Shown: positions 35,643 to 43,852 of the stretch, in pieces
Position numbering within the stretch: position 1 is the first letter of the stretch
How the letters are laid out: each line of letters begins with the position of its first letter
Assembly: GCF_022267315.1 (NCBI RefSeq)
Contig: NZ_JAIKLE010000017.1
Location: 1 to 64,000 of the forward strand
Reading direction: 5' to 3'
DNA length: 64,000 bases
From: Maribellus maritimus
Lineage (GTDB): Bacteria; Bacteroidota; Bacteroidia; Bacteroidales; Prolixibacteraceae
Notes under the pieces: model-generated
Database searches by the model: none
What the model was told of the DNA's origin: nothing
The model's input: only the letters and a program-made list of their open reading frames with translations
Position numbers and translations under genes: made by a program

Positions 35643-36134
35643 ATGAATATTTTACTACCTGTTTTAATCGGATATGTTATTCTGTATATTTCTTTTGGTC
35701 TTTATGTTTTACGGCCAATTCCTAACAGTTACGATCTACTAAAAATAAAAATAAGGTTTCTTCCTTCTTATATAAAATGGATTGGTCTGATTTTTATTGT
35801 CGGGGGATTTATTGCAGCTTTTGGTTTTAATGAATTAGAAGGGTTTGTCAGAAAAAGAGAAGTCTTTTTTTATAATTTGAATACAGGATTGCTTTTTTTT
35901 GTTTTTTCGAAAGAACGTGATGAAGATGAGCTGTTTCTTCATTTACGAATGAAGTCGTTGGTTGTAAGTTTTATAAACACAATTATTACAATAGGTATAT
36001 TATATCCCTTAGCCTTTTTAAATAATGAAATAACAGATAGCTGGATCTTTGATTTTGACTTTTTCCTGTTGATGCTTCTGGTTTTTTACTTGTCATATTT
36101 TTATTACACAAAATACAGATCAAAAAATAATTAA
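35643..36134 (+). CDS. Four-helix membrane protein of unknown function, linked to an XRE regulator
   Basis: 163 residues with four predicted membrane segments at about 3-25, 40-65, 98-125 and 133-155. No family signature is recognised with confidence. It is followed without a gap by a 40-codon membrane protein gene and then an XRE-type repressor, the layout of small regulator/membrane-protein pairs. The function is not known. Confidence 0.7.
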   Translation: MNILLPVLIGYVILYISFGLYVLRPIPNSYDLLKIKIRFLPSYIKWIGLIFIVGGFIAAFGFNELEGFVRKREVFFYNLNTGLLFFVFSKERDEDELFLHLRMKSLVVSFINTIITIGILYPLAFLNNEITDSWIFDFDFFLLMLLVFYLSYFYYTKYRSKNN

Positions 36135-36257
36135 ATGGATTTCTTTGATATCTATTCACTACTTCTTGCCGTAATTTTTATGTTTTTGTTAGGTTGGCTG
36201 CTGCCAGAATCTGGTAAAATTTATGATGTTTTCATCTTTAATATTTTTACACAATAA
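36135..36257 (+). CDS. Putative 40-residue single-pass membrane protein
   Basis: An ATG begins directly after the TAA of the previous gene and opens 40 codons: MDFFDIYSLLLAV, then IFMFLLGWLLP, then a short tail ending NIFTQ. One hydrophobic helix covers residues 7-25. The tight position between the membrane protein and the regulator supports translation. No homologue can be named from sequence alone. Confidence 0.5.
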   Translation: MDFFDIYSLLLAVIFMFLLGWLLPESGKIYDVFIFNIFTQ

Positions 36258-36278
36258 AATACGGACTAAAAAGATTAA

Positions 36279-36479
36279 GTGAAAAATAACTTGAAAATAG
36301 AACGTAGAATTAAAAATCTCACACAAGAAGATTTGGCAAAAATGATTGGAGTTTCACGTCAAACAATTAATTCTATTGAAACCGGAAGGTATGTTCCTTC
36401 AACTATTTTGGCGTTAAAAATTTCCGCTGTTTTTGAGAAGTCAGTTAATGAAATTTTTAGTTTGGAGGTTTCAGATTGA
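36279..36479 (+). CDS. Small XRE-type HTH transcriptional regulator (YgzD-like)
   Basis: 66 residues beginning with GTG. The Cro/CI helix-turn-helix is complete: NLTQEDLAKMIGVSRQTINS followed by IETGRYVPS and LALKISAVFEKSVNEIF. Proteins of this size have no further domain, are usually paired with a small membrane protein, and probably repress their own operon. It follows the 40-residue gene by 21 bases. Confidence 0.88.
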   Translation: MKNNLKIERRIKNLTQEDLAKMIGVSRQTINSIETGRYVPSTILALKISAVFEKSVNEIFSLEVSD

Positions 36480-36489
36480 TACTTTTTTC

Positions 36490-36497
36490 TATTTTTG
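36490..36497 (+). promoter_or_regulatory. -7 element of the response regulator gene
   Basis: TATTTTTG is a perfect TAnnTTTG. The predicted start of transcription is about 25 bases before the ATG at 36529. No TTTG with correct spacing is seen upstream. Confidence 0.5.
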
Positions 36498-36528
36498 TAT
36501 TGTAATCTCGATCTATTTATACCTAAGC

Positions 36529-37476
36529 ATGCGCAAAATTTTAATAATCGAAGACGAAATAGAATTGCTGGATGAGGTAGCTTATATTTTAAAACAGGAA
36601 GGATTTGATGTTTTAAAAGCCTCAGACGGTATTGTCGGATTCGATTTAGCCAAAGATAAAATCCCCGACTTGGTTTTGTGCGATGTGCTTTTGCCACAAA
36701 TGGATGGTTTTCAAGTTATTCGGGAGTTTAAGAGACACGAGGTGCTTGCATCAAAACCTTTTATATTTATTTCTGCTTTGAGTGAGAGGGAAGAGCGACG
36801 TAAAGGGATGGAAGAGGGTGCTGATGACTATTTAACAAAACCTTTTACGAGAGAAGAACTTCTTAAAGCAATTGACGTCCGCATAAATAAGTATGAACAG
36901 ATGTATTCTAAATTTCGGTTTTTATTTCAAAATGAGAACAATGAATTAGAAGAACTAAAAAGTGAGGTTAGGAACAAAGAGCAAAGTGTACGGAAAATGT
37001 CAACCCAATTTAAAACTTTGCAACTGCTATTGAAGGAGAAGGAAAATGAATTGATGGCAGAAACCCTGAAAGGCGAGGAAAGTAAAAATGTACTTAAAAA
37101 GTTGAATGTCATTATTGAAAATGAATTGTACAAGTCAACCGATGCCGTGTATAAAGGTAATGTGTTATTAAAAATGAAGAAGTACTTGAATGAAAAATCA
37201 TTGCTTTTAAATAATTGGGCGGCATTTCAGTTAAGGTTTAACCATGTATATCCTGGTTTTACAGAAAAACTGACAGAAAGGTTTGATACGTTGACACAGT
37301 ATGATATTGTATTCATTTGTGCTACTAAGATGGGTATGAATACAAGTCAGATTGCTCACCTTTTTAATATTTCAGATGATAGTGTGAGAAAGAGTCGTTA
37401 TCGGATTAAAAAGAAGTTGGGATTGAAAAGAGAAGACAATTTTGTTCAGTTTACTCATTCTTTTTCGTCGAATTAA
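36529..37476 (+). CDS. Response regulator with receiver, coiled-coil linker and C-terminal HTH
   Basis: 315 residues from ATG 36529, chosen because the receiver fold begins at once (MRKILIIEDE); a start further upstream would add a hydrophobic stretch and overlap the XRE gene. The phosphoacceptor is D52 (LVLCDVLLP); the conserved Lys is in YLTKPF. A coiled coil covers about 125-200 (ENNELEELKSEVRNKEQ). The C-terminus has a LuxR-like helix-turn-helix (NTSQIAHLFNISDDSVRKSR). No kinase is adjacent. The bactofilin/actin-like pair lies downstream; see the inversion finding for a candidate kinase. Confidence 0.87.
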   Translation: MRKILIIEDEIELLDEVAYILKQEGFDVLKASDGIVGFDLAKDKIPDLVLCDVLLPQMDGFQVIREFKRHEVLASKPFIFISALSEREERRKGMEEGADDYLTKPFTREELLKAIDVRINKYEQMYSKFRFLFQNENNELEELKSEVRNKEQSVRKMSTQFKTLQLLLKEKENELMAETLKGEESKNVLKKLNVIIENELYKSTDAVYKGNVLLKMKKYLNEKSLLLNNWAAFQLRFNHVYPGFTEKLTERFDTLTQYDIVFICATKMGMNTSQIAHLFNISDDSVRKSRYRIKKKLGLKREDNFVQFTHSFSSN

Positions 37477-37790
37477 TAACAAACTATCTTTTGAGGAAAA
37501 AATTTTACTCTGCTCTTTCGGAAAAATAGTAGCTTAAAATTCAATATTCACAGAGAGTTGTACAACCTGTATTTAATTTTTCGAAATTTACTAAACATTG
37601 GTGCATTTTGTTGGTTGTACTCATGACAGGATATCGAAAGTGGGAAATTTGTGTATATTGTACAAGGTTATTTTATTATGTGTCCATAAAATGTCCATGT
37701 TTTTAAAAGATTCGTTCAACATAATCTTACCAACTTTGTAAAGTTAGGCTTATGATTGTATGAAGTTGGAGATAAAAATCAAAGAAAGTT
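37477..37790. other. Intergenic region (314 bases) upstream of bactofilin with repeated motifs
   Basis: No gene is seen. TTGTACAA occurs at 37558-37565 (within the 10-base palindrome GTTGTACAAC) and again at 37658-37665, exactly 100 bases apart, with a half-copy TTGTAC at 37615-37620. TGTCCAT is repeated at 37681-37687 and 37692-37698, 11 bases apart. These may be operator sites for the bactofilin operon. Confidence 0.4.
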
Positions 37791-38378
37791 ATGTTAAAGT
37801 CAAACAAAAGGAGAGATAGTGGCAGGAGTAGTTTAACAGTCATAGGAGCAGGTACCAGACTAAAGTGTCGGGTATCATCGGAAGATGATATAAGAGTAGA
37901 TGGAGAGATAGAAGGAGAATTGGTTACCACAGGAAGGATAGTTATAGGGAAAACAGGTTATGTGCACGGTTACATAAAAGCAGCGTTTGTTGTAATCGAG
38001 GGAAAAGCAAAAGGAGACTTTATTGCTGATAATGAATTTACTATAATCCCCGGCGGAGAAATGAGGGGCACAATAAAGACCAAGCATGTAAATATTAAAG
38101 AAAAAGCTTTTTTTGATGGAATGTGCTACATATTGGATGAGGCTGACCCTAAGAACGATCAAAAGTTCGAAACCTCTGGCGAGTGGACAAGTCAACAGAT
38201 TAAATCAGTTGAAGATAATGTGGTTAAATTAAATGGTAAAGATGTTTCCTCGGACTTTTTAGAAAGTGTCTATGATTTGAGTGAAGATTCCTCAGATGAC
38301 AAAGAAAAGTCTGTGATGAATAAAAAGAGTAAACTTTCATTACTGAATATGAAAATGAAACAGATAAGATCTATATAA
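37791..38378 (+). CDS. Bactofilin (polymer-forming cytoskeletal protein)
   Basis: 195 residues. The bactofilin beta-helix core spans about 15-120: VIGAGTRLKCRVSSEDDIRV, VDGEIEGELVTTGRIVIG, VHGYIKAAFVVIEGKAKGD and GTIKTKHVNIKEKAFFDG show the repeated G-x-hydrophobic rungs. A polar tail of 75 residues, longer than in many bactofilins, ends in a basic stretch (KKSKLSLLNMKMKQIRSI). Bactofilins self-assemble without nucleotide into filaments, often at the membrane. The actin-like gene follows after 10 bases, so the two are probably co-expressed. Confidence 0.9.
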   Translation: MLKSNKRRDSGRSSLTVIGAGTRLKCRVSSEDDIRVDGEIEGELVTTGRIVIGKTGYVHGYIKAAFVVIEGKAKGDFIADNEFTIIPGGEMRGTIKTKHVNIKEKAFFDGMCYILDEADPKNDQKFETSGEWTSQQIKSVEDNVVKLNGKDVSSDFLESVYDLSEDSSDDKEKSVMNKKSKLSLLNMKMKQIRSI

Positions 38379-38388
38379 AAATTAATTT

Positions 38389-39441
38389 ATGGAAAAATCG
38401 TTTGTATTCCCAAGTGTATTAGAAGAAAATTACAGAGACTTCGAGAAAGTAGCTGATGAGTTTTTAGATGGTATTAGAATAACCGGTTTAAACGGAAAAG
38501 ATTATATCGTAGGTAACCTCGCACTAAAAGAGGGGCTATCTCCTCATAAATTTTTAAATAGTTCTCCAGATGACGCTGACTATCAATTGTTAGGTCTCAC
38601 CGGCTTATTAACTGCAACGCAGGGTACCTACTCGAATTTAATCGTTACTACTGGTTTTCCTTTTACTACTTATCAACCATTTAAAAGTGCTGCTGCCGAT
38701 TTTTTTAAAGGAAACCATCAGATTAACTTTGATTCGCGGACTCTGGGGAGTCGCGGTGTAGAAAAGGTTGATTTTTCAATACCCGAAGTCGATGTCATGA
38801 CTGAAATTGAAGGGTCGGTGAAATATATCAGAAACGGGGAGATAAAAGATAATGGTAACTTTATAATCGCAAGTATCGGTTATGGAACATTCGAAATAGC
38901 TTTGTCTCAGCCTGGTGGTTTGGTTTACAGAACAGCTCACAGTTCCAGCGGGATTATTTATGCGATAAAGCTGCTGGAAAATGAACTTCAAAAAAAATAT
39001 TACATAAATATTTTGACCGATCAACAGCTGGAGAGGGCGTTCCAAAGGGGGAGTATTCTTATAAAAAGAAAAAGAGTAGATCTTACCGAAATCAGAGATA
39101 AAGTATTGGAAAGTTATTATAATGAAGTAATATCTCCATCTATCAGACGTAATATTTTGGATGAAGATTTCTACGATGTTGATAAAATTTACCTTGTTGG
39201 AGGAGGTTCGCTTTATCAAAAAATAGTAGAGCTTTTTAACAAAGAATTTGAAGATGTTTTAAAAGTAGAAGTAGTTCCTTCTCCAAATCTTTCTGCTAGC
39301 AAAGGATATTGTATCCACTCGTTGGAATTGGCTAAAGCAAAAATGGGGGATCTTGGACTTGAAAACAAAAGCAGTTTTACATGTGTGGGATTGGATTTAG
39401 GCAATAACAATACTGTAGTTACGGTAAACAACGATTTTTAA
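38389..39441 (+). CDS. ParM/Alp-type actin-like protein, apparently circularly permuted
   Basis: 350 residues. The order of actin-fold motifs is unusual. The protein begins MEKSFVFPSV, the segment that in ordinary Alp/ParM proteins follows the first beta hairpin. Then come YIVGNLALKEG (38-50), the phosphate-2 region IIASIGYGTFEIAL (159-172) and the adenosine motif KIYLVGGGSLY (266-276). The phosphate-1 hairpin, VGLDLGNNNTVVTVNNDF, is at 333-350, the extreme C-terminus, instead of residues 1-20. A stop codon (38383-38385) directly precedes the start region in frame, so no hairpin is missed upstream. The usual Asp of phosphate-2 is Ser162. It probably forms filaments together with, or regulated by, the adjacent bactofilin. 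Confidence 0.75.
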   Translation: MEKSFVFPSVLEENYRDFEKVADEFLDGIRITGLNGKDYIVGNLALKEGLSPHKFLNSSPDDADYQLLGLTGLLTATQGTYSNLIVTTGFPFTTYQPFKSAAADFFKGNHQINFDSRTLGSRGVEKVDFSIPEVDVMTEIEGSVKYIRNGEIKDNGNFIIASIGYGTFEIALSQPGGLVYRTAHSSSGIIYAIKLLENELQKKYYINILTDQQLERAFQRGSILIKRKRVDLTEIRDKVLESYYNEVISPSIRRNILDEDFYDVDKIYLVGGGSLYQKIVELFNKEFEDVLKVEVVPSPNLSASKGYCIHSLELAKAKMGDLGLENKSSFTCVGLDLGNNNTVVTVNNDF

Positions 39442-39444
39442 GGA

Positions 39445-41295
39445 ATTAGCCCAGAAATAATAGTAATTCAAGCTGCTGTCGAGAAGTGTGCTTTTGGCTA
39501 AAAACTGGTGATACATTCCCCACGATGCATTTAATTTTAAATCAGGGGTAAGTTTTACTGAAGCCGCAACCCGTGGAGCAGGATAAGACTTGTTAATTTT
39601 CAAGGCATAATTAATTCGAATGCCGGCTTTTAGATCAAAATATTCACCTAAAGGCCAATAACTCTGTACGTATGAGAATATCCGATTAAGTCGGGTATCA
39701 CTATCAATCAAATTATTATTATTTAAACCTCGCAGAATTTGCGCATTATTTGATTCAAATCCTAAACCAGATTCAATATAATACCCGTTCATAAAATTCC
39801 ATCGGTTTTGGGCCGTAAATGTTATCTGGTTCACAACATTTTCTCCATTTCCTGTTCTTGTCATAAACTCTCTTCCGTTCCGTTTATGGGTAACTCTATT
39901 CATCTCGCTGGTAAGATTCGAAAGTTTTGAAGCAGCTAATTTTATTCTTCCTGTATTTCCTTTTTGGTCCTTTCCTGAAAGTGTAAAAGCCCCACCCCAC
40001 TGTTGATTTTTTTCTTCTTCTTCACGCAAAACAAAGGAATTTGCAAAATCCCTCTCCAAATTATACGCATACTTGTCGCCACCGCCATATAAACTTAACT
40101 CAACAGCTATCATTTCATCCTGATAGTTATATTTCAAATTGGCATCGCGAAAGTGATAATCGGGATAAACAGTGGCATCAAAAGCACTATTTCCACGCCG
40201 GTTAAAAAACTGAATTTTGGAAGGATCATACAATTCATAAAATGTTTGCCGGTAGGCAGCCAGAAACGATGATTTTTTGGAAACGGGCAGTTCAACCAGC
40301 GAATTTAAAGTTGTATTATTTATATTGAATGTAAAAGAAGGCTTTTGCAAACTCCCGTTTTTACCGGTTATATTTACGATTCCGCCAACCTGGTCGCCGT
40401 ATTTTGCTTCGTAACCTCCTTTAAAAACTTCCATATCTTTTAACACCAGCGGATTTACAACGCCAATATCATCGTTAAAGTTTTTTAGTCCGAAAATCGT
40501 AAATCCGTCAAATTGAATTTTACTATGGCTTTCATAAGCCCCCCAAATCAGCAAATCGGAAGATTGTTCTCCGGCAGCCAAAACTCCGGGCATGAGACGT
40601 AACATATTAAAAACAGAATTATCCCCATATCCCGGAAGAAGCGGCGCAATCCTGTGGTTAATTTTTATTTTTCCGGGTTGGTCTCCGATCAATGTTGAAC
40701 GTTCAATCGGATTGCCTTCCACTTGAACTTCTTTGAGCTCGGTAAAACGCGGAGTAAGCGGAAATTGCTGTATCAGATTACCTGAAACAAGTGTATCGTA
40801 TAAAAAATAGCCCAGGTGCGAAATTTGTACATTAAACGAAGTATCAGCTGAAGCCAGATAAGTGAAATTCCCCTTTTGGTCGGATTGAATTGACCGGTTA
40901 TTTATGAGGATGTATGAAAATGGCAACGGTTCGTAAGAACGAGCTTCAACTACCTGACCTGAAATTTGGGTTGTCTTTTGCCGACGAACTTCCTGAAAAC
41001 TATTTTGGGGGATAATCAAAAAAACTTCTCCCGATTTGTCAAAAGTAAGAGGCAAACCTTTTAATAAACCTGCAAGTGTTTCTTCTTTTGAGGAAAAATT
41101 GTCGCGAACAGAGACAACAAATTGCGACAACAAATCTTTATCAAATGCAAACTGAAAACCATAATTCTCCTTTAAGCGAATAAGAACTTCATTCAAAGGA
41201 GTTTTGTTTACATCAATTTCAACAGATTCAGATTGTTGGCCAAAGACCTGAAAATAAAAACACAAGACAAAAACTAAAAGTATTCCACTTTTCAC
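39445..41295 (-). pseudogene. TonB-dependent receptor with STN domain, N-terminal part (C-terminus lost by inversion)
   Basis: 617 native codons from ATG 41295. Signal peptide at 1-19; STN (secretin/TonB N-terminal) domain at about 24-95 (VEIDVNKTPLNEVLIRL); carboxypeptidase-like regulatory domain at about 110-190; plug domain at about 200-310 (VFNMLRLMPGVLA); the first barrel strands after that. The reading frame runs 14 codons further, into the antisense of the actin-like gene, and stops at 39397. The missing C-terminal barrel is on the other strand at 55358-56005. Together with the sigma and FecR genes this was a FecA-type transducer sensing a ligand at the cell surface. As it stands it cannot form a full barrel. 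Confidence 0.85.
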
Positions 41296-41298
41296 CTA

Positions 41299-42162
41299 TT
41301 AACTGTTTTCCATCACCAGAAATACATTTTCTGATTGTTTTACGAAATTAATCTGCATCGCCATACAAACAAAATCCAATACCTCTTCCACATTATATTT
41401 TTTGGGAAAGTTACCGGCAAAATTCCGTTTATCTAGTTCTTTCTGAATTCTAATGGTAACACCGTATTGTCTTTCAATCTCGTCAATCACTTCCCTGAGA
41501 GGGGTTCCGGCAAAAAAGAATTGATTGTTTGTCCAGCTGATTATATTTTCAACGTTATGATTTTTTTGCAAAATAAGCTCACCTTTTTTTAGCTCTGTTT
41601 TTGAACCCGGTTCAAGTACTACCGATTTTTTTTCGTATGTAATCACTTTTACGCGACCAGTTAAACAGGCTACCCTGTATTTTTCGTCCCTGGAGTAAAT
41701 ATTAAAACTGGTTCCCAATACTTCAGTTGTTCCTTCCGGAGAAATAACACTAAATTTCTTTCCTGTTTCTACTTTAAAAAAAGCTTCGCCTCTCAGAAAT
41801 ACCTTTCGTTCAAATCTCCATTTTAAGGGGTTGTATTTTATTCCTGACTCTGCATTTAACTGCACAACGGACTCATCGGGCAGCTGAACAGTAAGATGCT
41901 CTCCGGGATTACAAACAACTGTCTTCTGATAAAAAAAAGCGATAGCCCCCAAAACAACAGCAAAAAAAAGTACAGCCGCCGCCACATACTTTAAAACCCC
42001 GGGAATTAAAACTATTTCCCTCACTGACGGTTTTTCAACAATTTTGTCTGAAAGTTCGGCCCACACTTCTGCCTCTGTTTTTTCCCATTTAATTTTCCCT
42101 TTTGAAAAAAAAGTAGAATGCTTTTCTTCTAAATAGGTGCTATGTATATTTTTGTCATTCAT
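41299..42162 (-). CDS. FecR family anti-sigma factor
   Basis: 287 residues. A cytoplasmic N-terminus of about 55 residues is followed by a membrane segment (YVAAAVLFFAVVLGAIAFFY), then the FecR domain (LTVQLPDESVVQLNAESGI, VFLRGEAFFKV, VLGTSFNIYS, TGRVKVI) and a C-terminal DUF4974/STN-like domain (FFAGTPLREVIDEIERQYGV). It holds the ECF sigma factor and releases it upon a signal from the TonB receptor. The start overlaps the sigma stop by 4 bases (ATGA), and the receptor start follows its stop by 3 bases. Confidence 0.9.
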   Translation of the reverse strand: MNDKNIHSTYLEEKHSTFFSKGKIKWEKTEAEVWAELSDKIVEKPSVREIVLIPGVLKYVAAAVLFFAVVLGAIAFFYQKTVVCNPGEHLTVQLPDESVVQLNAESGIKYNPLKWRFERKVFLRGEAFFKVETGKKFSVISPEGTTEVLGTSFNIYSRDEKYRVACLTGRVKVITYEKKSVVLEPGSKTELKKGELILQKNHNVENIISWTNNQFFFAGTPLREVIDEIERQYGVTIRIQKELDKRNFAGNFPKKYNVEEVLDFVCMAMQINFVKQSENVFLVMENS

Positions 42163-42647
42163 TCGTGATTTAAAAAAGTGCGTAAATATTTTAAGGCGTA
42201 CCTCATTCGCTTTTCAACTGCTTTTACACTTATCCCCAATACTTCAGCTATTTCTTTATATTTCAGGTTCTCGGCCCTGCTCATCAAAAAAACAGTTCGT
42301 TGTTTCTCCGGCAATTTTTCTAGTGCTCTTTTATAATTTCCTTTTAATTGCTCAAAAGCGAAAAGATCTTCCGGAGTCTGTCCATTTTCATCAAAAACAA
42401 AATGATTAAAAAAATGAAATGAACGTTTCTCTTTTCGGTAATACGAAATAAACAGGTCGCCGGCAATTTTATAAAGAAGGCCTTTTGCTGACTCAGGTTG
42501 CACAGTTTCTTGTTTTTCCCATACTTTCAGGAAAGCTTCCTGGGCAATATCAGTAGCTACCTCAGTATTTCCTGAACGGTAAAATACATAATTGCGAATT
42601 GCTACAAAATGCATTTCAAACAGATGCTTAAATTCTTCCTGGGTCAA
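42159..42647 (-). CDS. ECF RNA polymerase sigma-70 factor (FecI-like, Bacteroidota type)
   Basis: 162 residues from the TTG at 42647 (TQEEFKHLFEMHFV, the usual N-terminus). The frame is open to a TTG at 42683, but that TTG is itself part of a TATCTTTG -7 element, so translation should start downstream. Region 2 is DIAQEAFLKVWEKQ with FISYYRKEKRS; region 4 is LPEKQRTVFLMSR and YKEIAEVLGISVKAVEKRM. It directs transcription of its regulon, normally including its own receptor, when released by FecR. Its receptor gene is now broken. Confidence 0.88.
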   Translation of the reverse strand: MTQEEFKHLFEMHFVAIRNYVFYRSGNTEVATDIAQEAFLKVWEKQETVQPESAKGLLYKIAGDLFISYYRKEKRSFHFFNHFVFDENGQTPEDLFAFEQLKGNYKRALEKLPEKQRTVFLMSRAENLKYKEIAEVLGISVKAVEKRMRYALKYLRTFLNHE

Positions 42648-42680
42648 TGTAACTAAGTAACTAATTTTCAAACAACGAAT

Positions 42681-42688
42681 CAAAGATA
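42681..42688 (-). promoter_or_regulatory. -7 element of the sigma-fecR-receptor operon
   Basis: Read on the minus strand the bases are TATCTTTG, a perfect TAnnTTTG. Transcription would start near 42674, about 27 bases before the TTG start at 42647. No clear -33 element is seen. Confidence 0.55.
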
Positions 42689-42699
42689 GGTTACGAATC

Positions 42700-42727
42700 A
42701 GAAAAAGAAAAGCCCCGGCTCTTTTAT
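42700..42727 (-). terminator. Probable terminator of the lipoprotein gene
   Basis: On the minus strand AAAAGAGCC can pair with GGCTTTT across a GC-rich turn, followed by CTTTTTC. It lies about 30 bases past the lipoprotein stop at 42754. Loop size and wobble make it only moderately convincing. Confidence 0.45.
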
Positions 42728-42753
42728 AAGCTGAGACTTTTTATTACTCCAAT

Positions 42754-43644
42754 CTATTTGAACCTGCATTTCCTCACTGACAAATCCACTTCAGCAGTTT
42801 CTCCGTCTTGGGTTAAAATTGCAACATCATTGCATTCTCCGTCGCCGTAATCAAGCGATGAGAGCAGTTCTCCATTTAAAGTTATTTCAACAACTCCCTG
42901 CACAATAAAACGGCAATTGCGTGTCCTGATAAGCGGTTCTATTATCTCTTTCATGTATTCGTCTCCTTCGGAAGTAGTCGCATTTGTATACCCTGTAATT
43001 TGCACCATATCGTCGGTTTGATCCATTTCGGAATCTATTCCTTCAATCCACTCCCACTCACGAACCGATGTACGATTAATGGAAGTTCCGTCAGCAAGTA
43101 GAAATACAAGATCGCTGGTAAATGTTCTGAAAACACTGTTTTCACGGTCGACAGTTACTTGTGCAGTTCCATTAACTACCAATGAATCGACTCCAAAATC
43201 TTCGTAAGTTATAAACCGGGTATAATCCCCATCCGACCGGGGTCCCGATATTTCAATTATCACCACACCGCTTAACACTTTCCCACTCCGTAAAACCGTA
43301 CTATCGCCATAATCAAGTGTAATGGTTTTGGGATAACCTCCATCTTCATTTTCAATAGTTAAATCAGGGCAGTGATTGTACTTGTAACGCAGTCCATTCA
43401 TCCAGCCCCAACGTTTGCCCATTCCCATCCACTGAGACAATACAAATTCAGCATTGGCATAAAAATCAACTTCATAGTCGAGTTCTGTCGTAGCACTCTC
43501 CATTGCAATTTCGTCCATCGCAATCTGAGTAGATTTCTCCGATAATTCCTCACTGGTTAATTGCCCGCCCTGCTTGTCATTATTCTGACATGAAAATAAA
43601 ACAACACCAAGTAATAAAAATCCAAATCCAAAAACTTTTTTCAT
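42754..43644 (-). CDS. Hypothetical lipoprotein
   Basis: 296 residues with a lipoprotein signal (LLLGVVLFSC, Cys19). The mature part has two related beta-rich units: one around PKTITLDYGDSTVLRSGK (about 105-125) and another near the C-terminus (GVVEITLNGELLSSLDYGDG). Units of this kind occur in Bacteroidota lipoproteins that I cannot name by function. It is transcribed towards the sigma/fecR operon but a probable terminator separates them. Confidence 0.7.
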   Translation of the reverse strand: MKKVFGFGFLLLGVVLFSCQNNDKQGGQLTSEELSEKSTQIAMDEIAMESATTELDYEVDFYANAEFVLSQWMGMGKRWGWMNGLRYKYNHCPDLTIENEDGGYPKTITLDYGDSTVLRSGKVLSGVVIIEISGPRSDGDYTRFITYEDFGVDSLVVNGTAQVTVDRENSVFRTFTSDLVFLLADGTSINRTSVREWEWIEGIDSEMDQTDDMVQITGYTNATTSEGDEYMKEIIEPLIRTRNCRFIVQGVVEITLNGELLSSLDYGDGECNDVAILTQDGETAEVDLSVRKCRFK

Positions 43645-43852
43645 GACAATAAATTTTAAGTTATTTTTTATGTACTCCGCATAAAAGACACTCTACCCTA
43701 CTTCAAAAAAGTATTTTTTAGGATAAAAAAACAACAATTTATTAAAAGACTAATATATAGGGTATTACAAAGAAGAATATTTTTTATGATTCTTCGTTTT
43801 CTTTGTTTAGAGTTTGAACTTTTACTACTTTAGGCAGCCAAATTTTAACATT

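Noticed and set aside
36433-36528. Hydrophobic N-terminal extension of the response regulator
   Set aside because: It overlaps the XRE gene and the probable promoter; the receiver domain begins at ATG 36529.
39434-39441. Eight shared bases (ATTTTTAA here, TTAAAAAT at 55353-55360) as the exact inversion crossover point
   Set aside because: Joining the two receptor parts through this 8-base match puts them out of frame (TTA AAA ATG GGA), whereas the 3-base AAT overlap at 39445-39447 and 55358-55360 restores a clean frame. The 8-base match is probably chance in AT-rich DNA.
39397-39444. Receptor reading frame continuing to a stop at 39397
   Set aside because: The last 14 codons are the antisense of the end of the actin-like gene and show no receptor similarity; they come from the junction.
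39442-39450. The phosphate-1 motif at the end of the actin-like gene being the start of a second, truncated actin-like gene
   Set aside because: The motif is in frame with the rest, directly followed by a stop, and no remaining part of a second copy is found at either breakpoint.
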